A stretch of DNA of 64,000 nt from Oscillospiraceae bacterium. Its GTDB lineage: Bacteria; Bacillota; Clostridia; Oscillospirales; Oscillospiraceae. Each line of letters opens with the position of its first letter. The stretch's first letter is position 1. The notes beneath the pieces were generated by a model, which did not search any database, was not told the DNA's origin, and worked only from the letters and a program-made list of their open reading frames with translations. Position numbers and translations under genes: made by a program. Of the stretch, positions 1-7,923 are shown piece by piece. The stretch lies in contig SVLV01000001.1 in NCBI GenBank assembly GCA_015067765.1, positions 97,243-161,242 of the forward strand. The letters run 5' to 3'.

Positions 1-1
1 G

Positions 2-793
2 GAAGGCCCCGACATGGACATGGTGGAGGAACTGGTGAAGGATCCCGCCGTGAAGGGTATGTGGAATGTGCCCAAGTACTCCAACCCCGAGGGCATCATC
101 TACAGCGATGCGGTCATTCACCGCATGGCAAATCTGTCTCCCGCGGCACCCGACTTTATGCTGATGTGGGACAATGCTTATTGTATCCACGAGTTTGAGG
201 GTGGATTCGTGCCCTTTGCCGATATTCTGTCCCTGTGCGAAGAGGCAGGCCATGCCGATATGGTCTATGAATTCGCCTCCACCAGCAAGGTGACCCTGCC
301 CGGTTCCGGCGTGGGCATCATGGCATGCAGTGAGGCCAATATGGCCCACTTCCTCAGCCTCATTACCGTGCAGACCATCGGCTTTGACAAGGTCAATCAG
401 CTGAGACATGTGAAGTATCTGAAGAATAAGGAGGGCGCTTTGGCGCTGATGGCCCGCCATGCCACCGTCCTGGCCCCCAAGTTCCATGCCGTGCTGGATG
501 CGCTGGATCGTGAGATCGCTCCGCTGGAGATCGCCTCCTACCGTCGCCCCACCGGAGGTTACTTTGTGTCTCTGGATGCGATGCCCGGCACCGCAAAACG
601 GACGCTTGCTCTGTGCAAGGAGGCCGGCGTTACTATGACCGGCGCCGGTGCCACCTTCCCCTATGGCATTGACCCCAACGACTCCAACATCCGCATTGCC
701 CCCACGCTGCCTCCGGTGGCTGAGTTGGAGCAGGCGATTGAGGTATTGTGCAGCTGCCTGAAGCTGGCAGCACTGGAAAAACTGGGTGTGTAA
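2..793 (+). CDS. PLP-dependent aminotransferase, type Ic aspartate aminotransferase family (5'-truncated by window edge)
   Basis: This is the C-terminal part of a fold-type I PLP enzyme. The reading frame is already open at base 2 and has no stop upstream, so the gene begins outside the window; the ATG at 14 is internal. NVPKYSNPEG gives the substrate/cofactor pocket, and FASTSKVTLPGSGVG carries the Schiff-base lysine. Spacing and wording resemble the Asp_aminotransf (PF12897, MocR C-domain-like) group rather than classical AspC. About 263 residues are visible of a family length near 430. Its likely role is transamination of aspartate or a related amino acid with 2-oxoglutarate in the cytosol; the substrate is inferred. 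yfcE follows after 32 bp with its own ribosome site. Confidence 0.8.
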   Translation, partial: EGPDMDMVEELVKDPAVKGMWNVPKYSNPEGIIYSDAVIHRMANLSPAAPDFMLMWDNAYCIHEFEGGFVPFADILSLCEEAGHADMVYEFASTSKVTLPGSGVGIMACSEANMAHFLSLITVQTIGFDKVNQLRHVKYLKNKEGALALMARHATVLAPKFHAVLDALDREIAPLEIASYRRPTGGYFVSLDAMPGTAKRTLALCKEAGVTMTGAGATFPYGIDPNDSNIRIAPTLPPVAELEQAIEVLCSCLKLAALEKLGV

Positions 794-825
794 GCAAACG
801 GCATCCGGAAAAGGGAGGGTGTGCT

Positions 826-1371
826 ATGAAGTATCTGGTGGCGTCGGACCTGCATGGCAGTGCCGTTGCCTGTGAAAAAATTCTGGAAGCATTCCGGCGG
901 GAACAGGCAGACCGTCTGATTTTGCTGGGCGACATCCTGTACCACGGTCCCCGCAACCCGCTGCCGGAGGGCTATGATCCCAAGGCCTGCTGCGCTATGT
1001 TGAATCCCTGCAAGGAAACGATCACCGCTGTGCGAGGCAACTGCGATGCCGCAGTGGATCAAATGGTGCTGGAATTTCCGATTTTGGCGGAGTATCTGCT
1101 GCTGGAGGTGGCGGGCCGCACCGTATTTGTTACCCATGGCGATGTGTGGGGGCCGGACCGGCTGCCTGCGCTGCCGCAGGGCAGCGTGCTGCTGTCGGGC
1201 CACACCCATGTGCCCATGAATGAGGAGCGATCGGGAATCCGCTGCATGAATCCCGGTTCGCCGTCCTTGCCCAAGGATGCGGCCGGCCGCCGCGGCTATC
1301 TGCTGCTGGAGGACCGGGGCATCAGCTGGAAGACGCTGGAGGGCGAGGAATACGACGCCTATACATTCTGA
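826..1371 (+). CDS. yfcE: YfcE-family metallophosphoesterase
   Basis: This 181-residue protein is a cytosolic binuclear-metal phosphodiesterase. Calcineurin-like motifs run in order: SDLHG (D-x-H) near residue 8, GDILYHGPRN (GDxxxxGP), RGNCD (GNCD), THGD and GHTHVP. The wording follows E. coli YfcE closely, including HGPRNPLPEGY, RGNCDAAVDQ and NPGSPSLPK. YfcE hydrolyses phosphodiester model substrates; its natural substrate is unknown. I start at the ATG at 826 because GGGAGGG lies 7 bases upstream and the product then begins directly with MKYLVASDLHG. An upstream in-frame ATG at 748 lies within the preceding gene. A bidirectional hairpin terminator follows at once. Confidence 0.92.
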   Translation: MKYLVASDLHGSAVACEKILEAFRREQADRLILLGDILYHGPRNPLPEGYDPKACCAMLNPCKETITAVRGNCDAAVDQMVLEFPILAEYLLLEVAGRTVFVTHGDVWGPDRLPALPQGSVLLSGHTHVPMNEERSGIRCMNPGSPSLPKDAAGRRGYLLLEDRGISWKTLEGEEYDAYTF

Positions 1372-1372
1372 A

Positions 1373-1407
1373 AAAACAAGGACCTGCTCCGGCAGGTCCT
1401 TGTTTTT
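1373..1407. terminator. bidirectional intrinsic terminator
   Basis: An ACAAGGACCTGC / GCAGGTCCTTGT stem with a TCCG loop is flanked by A-rich and T-rich runs. It can end both the plus-strand yfcE transcript and the minus-strand metallopeptidase operon, which converge here. Confidence 0.9.
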
Positions 1408-1408
1408 G

Positions 1409-1927
1409 TCAATAACAGTATTTCAGCTGTGCCTTGCGCTGCTGCCAGTCCGGCAGGTACTGCTCCACCGTCCGGTAGAATTCCGGTCCATGGTTGAAGT
1501 GCCGGATATGTGCCAGCTCGTGGACCACCACATAGTCGATGACCTCGGGGGGATACTGCATGAGGAACAGCGAGAAGCAGAGGCTGTTTCGCCCGTTGCA
1601 GCTGCCAAACCGGTGACGGGCAGCGGTGATCTTTACCCCGGTGGGAGACAGGCCCATGATCTGTGACCAGTAGGCTACCCGGGAAGGGATCTGTTCCTTT
1701 GCCTGCCTGCGCCACAGAGCGATCTGCTCCTCCGAGGGTTCGGGATGCTCCTGCAGCCATTCCAGCCGACGCTGGAGATGGGATGCGATCCAATCCCGGT
1801 GGGTTTGGATAAAATGTTCCACATCCCGGTCCGTGGCTTGCAGCGGGGCCCGCACCAGAATCTGCCCGTTGCGCTGGATCTGCAGAGCGATGGTGCGGCG
1901 GCGGGAGCGGATCACCTGATAGTCCAT
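1409..1927 (-). CDS. YgjP-like zinc metallopeptidase (DUF45 family)
   Basis: This 172-residue protein has the SprT/YgjP-type zinc-binding signature HELAHIRHFNH (HExxH at about 136-140 and a third histidine at 146), preceded by RFGSCNGRNSLCFS, which is typical of the family. Its N-terminus (VIRSRRRTIALQIQRNGQILVRAP) also fits YgjP. The family is a predicted cytosolic metallopeptidase with poorly known substrates. It is the last gene of a minus-strand set: 3 bp separate it from the DUF1653 gene, which starts 2 bp after the 3-hydroxyacyl-CoA dehydrogenase. The start codon lies at 1925-1927. It is full length and shows no defects. Confidence 0.88.
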   Translation of the reverse strand: MDYQVIRSRRRTIALQIQRNGQILVRAPLQATDRDVEHFIQTHRDWIASHLQRRLEWLQEHPEPSEEQIALWRRQAKEQIPSRVAYWSQIMGLSPTGVKITAARHRFGSCNGRNSLCFSLFLMQYPPEVIDYVVVHELAHIRHFNHGPEFYRTVEQYLPDWQQRKAQLKYCY

Positions 1928-1930
1928 GGA

Positions 1931-2140
1931 TCATTCCCCCAACCAGATAAAGCGCGGGCCGCTGTATTCGGGGCGCTCCACCTGCTCATTCCACATGGCG
2001 GCGGGACGGACCCACAGGCCGCCTTCTCCATAGAGGGCCTGATAGACCACCATCTCCTCCAGCGTTTCGGAGTGCCGGGCTGTACCGATGACGCGGTACT
2101 CATTGCCCTTGAAGTGGCGGTATCTGCCGGGTGTCACCAT
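1931..2140 (-). CDS. DUF1653 domain protein
   Basis: This small 69-residue protein starts MVTPGRYRHFKGNEY and includes ARHSETLEEMVVYQ and GLWVRP, which together are the hallmark of DUF1653, a compact beta-rich domain of unknown function. I start at 2140 rather than at the longer ORF start at 2167 because AGGAGG lies just upstream of this ATG and the family begins with the P-G-x-Y-x-H-F-K motif. It lies between the dehydrogenase (2-bp gap) and the metallopeptidase (3-bp gap), so the three are probably co-transcribed. I cannot assign a function. Confidence 0.87.
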   Translation of the reverse strand: MVTPGRYRHFKGNEYRVIGTARHSETLEEMVVYQALYGEGGLWVRPAAMWNEQVERPEYSGPRFIWLGE

Positions 2141-2142
2141 AC

Positions 2143-3087
2143 TCAGTCCTCCTGGCCGAACAGGCACTGGGAGACCTTGTTGTACATCCGGTCACGGTAC
2201 TGGATGGCCTCGGCATCCTTGCCGTCAGAGTAGTCATAGAAGCCCCGGCCATTCTTTACGCCGTAATGACCGTTCTCCACGGCTTCCTTCAGCAGACCAA
2301 AGGGTTCCTTGGCATCGCTGAGGTCGGCGAAGAGGTAGGAGGCGATATTGTAGAAGATGTCCAGACCGCCGTGGTCGCAGACCTCCATGGGGCCCAGGCA
2401 GGCGTAACGGACGCCCAGAGCATACTTCATTACCTTATCGATATCCTCGGGGCTGGCGATGCCTGCCTCGGCAATGTGCAGGCACTCCCGCAGGATGGCC
2501 AGCTGAATGCGGTTGAGGCAGAAGCCGGGAGCATCCTTCACATGGACGGGCTTCTTCTCCACCTGCAGGCACAGGTCATAGATGATGTTGGCCGTCTCCT
2601 GGCTGGTCTGCTCGCCGCGAATCACCTCGATGAGGGGGATGATGTGGGGAGGATTGATCCAGTGCATGCCGCCGAAACGCTCCGGCAGATGGATCACCTG
2701 AGCGATTTCGGTGATGGACAGGCCGGAAGTGTTGCTGGTCAGCACCACATCGTCCTCTACCAGACGGGAGACCTGCTGCCAGAAGCTGTGCTTGATCTCC
2801 AGCTTTTCCACGATGGCCTCCACCACGAAGTCGGCCTGACCGAAGGTCTCCACATCGGTGGTGTAGCGGATGCGGCTCATCAGAGCCTGGGACTGTTCGG
2901 GAGTGGACAGACCGTCCTGGCAGGCGGTCTGCTCATGGAGAGCAATCAGGTCACGGGCCTTGTTGAGGGCGGCCTCCACGATGTCGTAGAGGATGACCTC
3001 GTAGCCGAATTTTGCGAAAGTCTCCGCCATGGAGGAGCCCATGGTGCCGGAGCCTGCGATAGCGATGGTGTGGATGGTTCTTGCCAT
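2143..3087 (-). CDS. 3-hydroxyacyl-CoA dehydrogenase
   Basis: This 314-residue NAD(P)-dependent enzyme oxidises 3-hydroxyacyl-CoA to 3-ketoacyl-CoA, or runs in reverse in butyrate synthesis. The N-terminal Rossmann motif is GSGTMGSSMAE near residue 12. The catalytic His sits in GMHWINPPHIIPLIEVI, and the C-terminal helical domain has PGFCLNRIQ. At 314 residues it is longer than classical clostridial Hbd (about 282). It is not next to thl, crt, bcd or etf genes, so a specialised substrate is possible, and I give no symbol. It is the first gene of a minus-strand operon with DUF1653 and the metallopeptidase, behind a TTTACC-N18-TATAAT promoter. Confidence 0.88.
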   Translation of the reverse strand: MARTIHTIAIAGSGTMGSSMAETFAKFGYEVILYDIVEAALNKARDLIALHEQTACQDGLSTPEQSQALMSRIRYTTDVETFGQADFVVEAIVEKLEIKHSFWQQVSRLVEDDVVLTSNTSGLSITEIAQVIHLPERFGGMHWINPPHIIPLIEVIRGEQTSQETANIIYDLCLQVEKKPVHVKDAPGFCLNRIQLAILRECLHIAEAGIASPEDIDKVMKYALGVRYACLGPMEVCDHGGLDIFYNIASYLFADLSDAKEPFGLLKEAVENGHYGVKNGRGFYDYSDGKDAEAIQYRDRMYNKVSQCLFGQED

Positions 3088-3118
3088 TGGTAAAAGCCTC
3101 CTGTTCTTTGTCGCTTTC

Positions 3119-3147
3119 TTGCGTTTCTGACAAATTCATTATATACT
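3119..3147 (+). promoter_or_regulatory. sigma-A-type promoter for NUDIX-DUF523-malQ
   Basis: TTGCGT at 3119-3124 and TATACT at 3142-3147 are separated by 17 bp. The -10 overlaps that of the divergent promoter on the other strand, so the two transcripts may compete. Confidence 0.6.
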
Positions 3148-3167
3148 ATAAAAGTACCTTAGGTAAA
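3138..3167 (-). promoter_or_regulatory. sigma-A-type promoter for the 3-hydroxyacyl-CoA dehydrogenase operon
   Basis: On the minus strand TTTACC (3162-3167) and TATAAT (3138-3143) are separated by 18 bp. The region is shared with the divergent NUDIX promoter. Confidence 0.6.
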
Positions 3168-3208
3168 GAGGCGGTATTGATTTTTCGCCGCCGGAGAAGG
3201 AGTCCCTT

Positions 3209-3682
3209 ATGATCTATTCCACCCTCTGTTATATTGAAAATCCTGCCGGAGAGTATCTGATGCTGCACCGGGTCAAAAAGGAGCAGGATGCCAACCGTGA
3301 CAAATGGATCGGCATCGGCGGAAAATTTGAGGATGGTGAGAGCCCGGAGGAGTGTGTTCTGCGGGAAGCCCGGGAGGAGACCGGCCTGACCCTTACCGAT
3401 TATCGCTATTGCGGTCTTGTGACCTTTGTTTCTGACCGCTGGGAGACGGAGTATATGCACTTGTTTCATGCCACCGGCTATAGGGGCGAGGTGAAAGAGT
3501 GCGACGAGGGTGTACTGGAATGGATCAGCCATCAAAAACTGGATGCCCTGCCTCAGTGGGAGGGGGATCGGATTTTCCTGCGGCTAATGCGGGAAGGTGG
3601 CCCCTTCTTCTCTCTGAAGCTGCGCTATGAGGGAGAGCATCTGGCCTATGCGGCTCTCAACGGAAAGGAACTGATCCGATGA
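3209..3682 (+). CDS. NUDIX hydrolase (8-oxo-dGTP diphosphatase-like)
   Basis: This 157-residue protein has a perfect Nudix box at about 38-60 (G-x5-E-x7-REAREETGL), which binds the metal and positions water for hydrolysis of nucleoside diphosphate-linked substrates. Length and N-terminus (STLCYIENPAGEYLMLHR) resemble the MutT/MutX-type 8-oxo-dGTP diphosphatases of Firmicutes, so nucleotide-pool cleaning is likely; the substrate is inferred. The start ATG follows AAGGAGT. The DUF523 gene overlaps its end by 4 bp (ATGA), and malQ follows, giving a three-gene operon of mixed function. Confidence 0.9.
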   Translation: MIYSTLCYIENPAGEYLMLHRVKKEQDANRDKWIGIGGKFEDGESPEECVLREAREETGLTLTDYRYCGLVTFVSDRWETEYMHLFHATGYRGEVKECDEGVLEWISHQKLDALPQWEGDRIFLRLMREGGPFFSLKLRYEGEHLAYAALNGKELIR

Positions 3683-4116
3683 AGATTTTGGTCAGCGCGT
3701 GCCTTTTGGGAAGGCCGTGCCGTTACGACGGGAAGAGCAAGCCCCATCCGCTGATGGAAGAGCTGGCTCGCCGCCATACCCTGATTCCCATTTGTCCCGA
3801 AGTGATGGGCGGTTTGCCTACACCCCGTCCGCCTGCAGAGCGGCAGGGAGATCGGGTGGTGAACCGGGAGGGCGGAGATGTGACGGAAGCATATCGTCTC
3901 GGAGCGGAACAGGCCCTGCAGATTGCCCGGCAGCAGGGCTGCACATTGGCGCTGCTGAAAGAAAAAAGTCCCTCCTGCGGCAGTGGACAGATCTATGACG
4001 GAACCTTTACCGGCACGCTGACAGAGGGATGGGGAGTCACAGCGCAGCTGTTGCGTCAGGCGGGCATCCCTGTGCTGGGAGAGGGCGGCATGGAAGCCCT
4101 TCTGCAGGAGCTGTAA
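3679..4116 (+). CDS. DUF523 family protein
   Basis: This 145-residue protein has the conserved DUF523 wording: VSACLLGRPCRYDG at the N-terminus, CPEVMGGLPTPRPPAE in the middle, and LLKEKSPSCGSGQIYDGTF toward the C-terminus. The invariant cysteines in SACLLG, ICPE and SPSCG suggest metal or sulfur chemistry, but no function is established. The ATG overlaps the NUDIX stop (ATGA), so translation is probably coupled. malQ starts 37 bp downstream. Confidence 0.88.
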   Translation: MKILVSACLLGRPCRYDGKSKPHPLMEELARRHTLIPICPEVMGGLPTPRPPAERQGDRVVNREGGDVTEAYRLGAEQALQIARQQGCTLALLKEKSPSCGSGQIYDGTFTGTLTEGWGVTAQLLRQAGIPVLGEGGMEALLQEL

Positions 4117-4153
4117 TTCCTGTGTGCTTATCTTGTGAAAAGTTGGTGAGAGA

Positions 4154-5638
4154 ATGAAACGAAGCAGCGGCATTTTGATGCCGATCTCCGCCCTGCCGTC
4201 CCCCTACGGCATCGGCACCCTGGGCAAAGCGGCTTATGAATTCGCCGATTTTCTCCACGCAGCCGGCCAGCGCTGCTGGCAGATGCTGCCGCTGGGCCCC
4301 ACCAGTTACGGCGATTCCCCCTATCAGAGTTTCTCCTCCTTTGCGGGAAACCCCTATTTCATCGATCTGGAAATGTTGATGGAAGAGGGGCTGCTGACAA
4401 AGCAGGAAGTGTCCTCCGTGGCATGGGGGACAGACCCCCGGTATGTGGATTACGGAAAGATCTACGAGGGGAGATTCACCCTGCTGGCCCGCGCCAAAAA
4501 GCGCGGTTGGGACAGAGATCGGACGGAGGTGGAGAAGTTCCTCGGGGAGAACAGCCACTGGCTGCCGGATTATGCGCTGTTTATGGCCTGCAAGCGCCAT
4601 TTTGGAATGAAGGCATGGACGGAGTGGGAGGATGCCGATATCCGGATGCGCAAAAGTGAGGCGGTGCTGGAGAAGTACCGCAAGCTGCTGCAGGAGGATG
4701 TGGAACTGTTTATCTATCTGCAGTTCCTGTTTTTCCGGCAGTGGACGGATCTGCGGGACTATGTCCATAAGAAGGGGATTCAGATCATCGGGGATCTGCC
4801 CATCTATGTGGCGCTGGATTCGGCGGATGTCTGGGCAGAACCGGACTTTTTCCAACTGGATGAAGACTATGTGCCGACGGTGGTTTCCGGTGTGCCGCCG
4901 GACTATTTCAGTGAGGACGGACAGTTGTGGGGCAATCCTCTCTACCGTTGGGACCGGATGGAGCAGGATGGGTTCGGCTGGTGGATCCGCCGCATCGACG
5001 GAGTGGGAAAACTATACGATGTGATCCGCATCGACCACTTCCGCGGGTTTGATACCTATTGGGAAATCCCCTACGGCGAAAAGACGGCCAAGGGTGGCCA
5101 TTGGGTGAAAGGCCCCGGCATGCGCCTGGTGGGGATGCTCAACGGATGGTTCCCGCAGCTGGAATTCATTGCCGAGGATTTGGGGACACCGACCCCCAGT
5201 GTGCAGCAGCTGCTGGAGGACTCCGGATGGCCCGGCATGAAGGTGCTGGAGTTCGCCTTTGACCCCGGGGAGAGCAGCAGTTACCTGCCTCACAAGTATC
5301 GGGAGCATTGTGTCTGCTATACCGGAACCCATGACAACAGTCCTCTTGCCCTGTGGCGGGAGGAGGCCGATCCGGCGGAGATCGCATTTGCCGCACGGTA
5401 TCTGGGACTCCATGATGCCGAGGGCTTCCATTGGGGCGTGATCCGCGGCGGTATGAGCTCTGTAGCGCGCCTGTTTGTGGCCCAGATGCAGGACTATCTG
5501 GGGTTGGGCGCCGGTCACCGAACCAATACTCCCGGTGTGCTGGGGGGCAACTGGACATGGCGCATGCTGCCCAGTGAGGCAGATGATGCACTGGCAGAGC
5601 GCATCCGCATGATGACCGGCATGTACGGGAGAATGTAA
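4154..5638 (+). CDS. malQ: 4-alpha-glucanotransferase (amylomaltase)
   Basis: This 494-residue GH77 enzyme transfers alpha-1,4-glucan segments between maltooligosaccharides in the cytosol. The catalytic elements are visible: RIDHFRGFDTYWEIP (nucleophile Asp), FIAEDLGTPTPSV (acid/base Glu) and TGTHDNSPLALW (transition-state Asp). The N-terminal RSSGILMPISALPSPYGIGTLG is the usual family opening. It should work with the glycogen operon at 15-22 kb on glucans released by GlgP. It is the third gene after NUDIX and DUF523, and a strong hairpin terminator follows at 5651. The length is normal for the family. Confidence 0.96.
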   Translation: MKRSSGILMPISALPSPYGIGTLGKAAYEFADFLHAAGQRCWQMLPLGPTSYGDSPYQSFSSFAGNPYFIDLEMLMEEGLLTKQEVSSVAWGTDPRYVDYGKIYEGRFTLLARAKKRGWDRDRTEVEKFLGENSHWLPDYALFMACKRHFGMKAWTEWEDADIRMRKSEAVLEKYRKLLQEDVELFIYLQFLFFRQWTDLRDYVHKKGIQIIGDLPIYVALDSADVWAEPDFFQLDEDYVPTVVSGVPPDYFSEDGQLWGNPLYRWDRMEQDGFGWWIRRIDGVGKLYDVIRIDHFRGFDTYWEIPYGEKTAKGGHWVKGPGMRLVGMLNGWFPQLEFIAEDLGTPTPSVQQLLEDSGWPGMKVLEFAFDPGESSSYLPHKYREHCVCYTGTHDNSPLALWREEADPAEIAFAARYLGLHDAEGFHWGVIRGGMSSVARLFVAQMQDYLGLGAGHRTNTPGVLGGNWTWRMLPSEADDALAERIRMMTGMYGRM

Positions 5639-5650
5639 CGAAAAAGGAAA

Positions 5651-5682
5651 GACAGGGCTGGTATCCGGCCCTGTCTTTTTAT
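5651..5682 (+). terminator. intrinsic terminator after malQ
   Basis: A GACAGGGC / GCCCTGTC stem is followed directly by TTTTT. It closes the NUDIX-DUF523-malQ transcript. Confidence 0.88.
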
Positions 5683-5720
5683 CCGTTGGCGCAATATGCG
5701 GCAGACTTGTACCCGCCGTC

Positions 5721-5749
5721 TTGAAAAAAGGCCGGGAGTGTGGTAGAGT
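5721..5749 (+). promoter_or_regulatory. sigma-A-type promoter for birA-chrA
   Basis: TTGAAA at 5721 and TAGAGT at 5744 are separated by 17 bp. The promoter sits within the longest possible birA ORF, which supports the later GTG start at 5781. Confidence 0.5.
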
Positions 5750-5780
5750 GTACCGGAAAAAGAGGAAGGGGGCTCTGCCG

Positions 5781-6617
5781 GTGAAGAGGGAAATGCCCAG
5801 GCTGCAGCAGCTGGCTTTTTGGTGGAGTGACCGCCTGAAAAAAGTGTATAAGCTGACCGATCGGCAGAAGATCCATGTGCTGGGCACAGTGGCCTCCACC
5901 AACGATGTCTGCCGCCGTATGGCAGCACAGGGTGCCCCCGATGGGACCGTGGTGTTGGCAGAGGGACAGACGGCGGGCCGCGGCCGCCGCGGCCGCAGCT
6001 TCCAGTCAGCAAAGGGGAAGGGCCTGTACCTGTCAATCCTTTGGCGGCCGGACTGTCCGGCCGCAGAATTGCTGCCGCTGACAGCGCTGGGTGCTGTAGC
6101 AGCCTGCCGCGCGGTGGGACGGGTCTCCTGCTTTCAGCCGGGGATCAAATGGCCCAACGACCTGACTTTGGCGGGAGGCAAGCTGGCGGGAATCCTGACG
6201 GAGACCCAACTGGCGGCCGACGGTTCTGTGGAGTATGTGGTACTGGGGATCGGCATCAATGTGCATCAGAAGCCGGAGGAGTTTCCGGAGGAACTGCGGA
6301 GTCTGGCCACGGCGCTGGATCGGCATCAGACGGAACCGGTCAGCCGCCCGGCTCTGGCGGCTGAGCTGATCGATCAGCTGGATCAGCTGCGCAGTGAGGT
6401 TTTGGTGCAGCCGCAGCTATGGCTGGAGGAGTATCGTCGCCGGTGTATCCATGTGGGTCGTCCGATCTGGCTGCTGGGTCCGGAAGGACAGCGCCGGCAG
6501 GTGACGGTGCTGGGAATTGATGAGCAATTTGGTCTGCAGGTCCAATACGAGGATGGACGGCAGGAGAGTATCCGCTCCGGAGAGATCTCGGTGCGGGGAA
6601 TGGAAGGCTATCTGTAA
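5781..6617 (+). CDS. birA: biotin--[acetyl-CoA-carboxylase] ligase
   Basis: This protein activates biotin with ATP and attaches it to the lysine of biotin carboxyl carrier proteins. The ligase core has ASTNDVCRRMA, the biotinyl-AMP loop GRGRRGRSF, KWPNDL and LGIGINV. The C-terminal SH3-like part ends EISVRGMEGYL. There is no N-terminal helix-turn-helix, so this is a ligase-only form rather than a biotin-operon repressor. I start at GTG 5781, 8 bases after GAAGGGGG, giving 278 residues; ATG 5793 is an alternative. The ATG at 5721 overlaps the likely -35. The chromate transporter pair follows within 14 bp. Confidence 0.9.
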   Translation: MKREMPRLQQLAFWWSDRLKKVYKLTDRQKIHVLGTVASTNDVCRRMAAQGAPDGTVVLAEGQTAGRGRRGRSFQSAKGKGLYLSILWRPDCPAAELLPLTALGAVAACRAVGRVSCFQPGIKWPNDLTLAGGKLAGILTETQLAADGSVEYVVLGIGINVHQKPEEFPEELRSLATALDRHQTEPVSRPALAAELIDQLDQLRSEVLVQPQLWLEEYRRRCIHVGRPIWLLGPEGQRRQVTVLGIDEQFGLQVQYEDGRQESIRSGEISVRGMEGYL

Positions 6618-6630
6618 GGAGTGAGTGGAC

Positions 6631-7173
6631 TTGAAAGAATTGTGGGATCTGTTTTTTACCTTCGCCAAGGTGGGCGCGATGACCTTTGGCGGCGGATATG
6701 CTATGCTGCCCATTTTGCAGCGTGAGGTGGTGGAGAAGAAGGGCTGGGCCACCGATGAGGAACTGACCGATTATTTCGCCATCGGACAGTGCACTCCCGG
6801 CATCATCGCGGTCAACACCGCCACCTTTATCGGACAGAAAGAAAAAGGGACGGCGGGAGCGATTCTGGCCTCTCTGGGCGTGGTGTTTCCGTCTCTGATC
6901 ATCATCTCCCTGTTGGCCGGCGTCATTGATTTTTACTCCCACATTACCTGGGTGCAGCATGCCTTCGGGGGCATCCGTGTCTGCGTATGCGTGTTGATCT
7001 TCAATGCGGTGCTGAAGCTTTGGAAGGGTGCCGTGAAGGATGTGGGCGCCGTGCTGATCTTCCTGGCGGTGTTTGTTGCGTCGGTGCTGACGGACCTCTC
7101 TCCGGTGATCTATGTGCTGGTGGCAGGAGTTGCCGGCATTCTGCTCCGGAGCAGAAAGGAGGCCCAGGCATGA
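6631..7173 (+). CDS. chrA: chromate transporter, N-terminal-type half (CHR family)
   Basis: This membrane protein of about 180 residues carries the CHR-domain signature FAKVGAMTFGGGYAMLPIL near the N-terminus and ECxPG-like CTPGIIAVNTATFIG. It forms one half of a two-gene short-chain CHR transporter; the second half overlaps by 4 bp. Members export chromate or move related oxyanions, but in anaerobes the true substrate is uncertain. I prefer TTG 6631 because AAGGAG lies 9 bases upstream. GTG 6625 would leave only 3 bases. Several transmembrane helices are evident. It is probably co-transcribed with birA. Confidence 0.85.
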   Translation: MKELWDLFFTFAKVGAMTFGGGYAMLPILQREVVEKKGWATDEELTDYFAIGQCTPGIIAVNTATFIGQKEKGTAGAILASLGVVFPSLIIISLLAGVIDFYSHITWVQHAFGGIRVCVCVLIFNAVLKLWKGAVKDVGAVLIFLAVFVASVLTDLSPVIYVLVAGVAGILLRSRKEAQA

Positions 7174-7730
7174 TTTATCTGCAGCTGTTTTTGGAGTTTT
7201 TTAAGACAGGCCTGTTTGCCGTAGGCGGCGGTCTGGCGACCCTGCCCTTCCTGGAGGATATGGCACTGCGCACCGGTTGGTTTACGGCGGCGCAGCTGGC
7301 GGATATGATCGCCGTCAGTGAATCTACCCCCGGCCCCATCGGTGTCAATATGGCCACCTATGTGGGTTTTGTGACCGGTGGAATCCCCGGCGCTGTGGTG
7401 GCGACTCTGGGACTGCTGACCCCCAGCGTGATTGTGATTTTGATCGTGGCGGCCTTTTTGAAGGCTTTCCGGGAGAATCGTTTCGTCAACAGTGCCTTTT
7501 ACGGTCTGCGGCCCGCCTCTACTGCCATGGTGGCCTCTGCCGGTGTATCGGTGGTGCTGATCGCTTTCTTCGGCGGCAATCCTGTCAGCCTTGCTGCGGT
7601 GGACTGGAAAGCCGTGATCCTTGCGGCGGTACTGCTGGTGCTGACCCGCTGGTGCAAGCCCACCAAGAAGCTTCATCCCATCTTGTTTATTCTGGCCAGT
7701 GCCATTGTGGGAATTCTGCTGAAATTCTGA
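7170..7730 (+). CDS. chrA: chromate transporter, second half (CHR family)
   Basis: This 186-residue integral membrane partner of the preceding protein has its own CHR motif copy: FFKTGLFAVGGGLATLPFLEDM and SESTPGPIGVNMATYVGF. The start ATG overlaps the upstream stop, so the two halves are probably made together and form a heterodimer, as described for short-chain CHR pairs. The C-terminus ends in a hydrophobic helix. Substrate assignment (chromate or sulfate-like oxyanions) follows the family name and is not shown by the sequence. A strong terminator follows. Confidence 0.85.
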   Translation: MIYLQLFLEFFKTGLFAVGGGLATLPFLEDMALRTGWFTAAQLADMIAVSESTPGPIGVNMATYVGFVTGGIPGAVVATLGLLTPSVIVILIVAAFLKAFRENRFVNSAFYGLRPASTAMVASAGVSVVLIAFFGGNPVSLAAVDWKAVILAAVLLVLTRWCKPTKKLHPILFILASAIVGILLKF

Positions 7731-7734
7731 AAAT

Positions 7735-7768
7735 AAGCCCCTCTCTGCCCGGGTAGAGAGGGGCTTGT
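7735..7768 (+). terminator. intrinsic terminator after chrA pair
   Basis: The 12-bp stem is AAGCCCCTCTCT / AGAGAGGGGCTT, followed by TGTTC. The T run is short but the stem is very stable. Confidence 0.8.
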
Positions 7769-7795
7769 TCGCTTTGAAATCGTTAAAAAACGGGG

Positions 7796-7824
7796 TTGCA
7801 ATCAGCGGGATTTCGCAGTAAAAT
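7796..7824 (+). promoter_or_regulatory. sigma-A-type promoter for ECF-S/coaX
   Basis: TTGCAA at 7796 and TAAAAT at 7819 are separated by 17 bp. A leader of about 90 nt follows before the ATG at 7924; I see no recognisable riboswitch in it. Confidence 0.55.
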
Positions 7825-7923
7825 ACAAACGCCGTACTCTGCAGCAACAAAAACTGATGGGGAGACGGACAATATTTTGGCTGCATCCGGATGGCCGGAG
7901 CGGCACAAAGGAGATAAGTAAAT

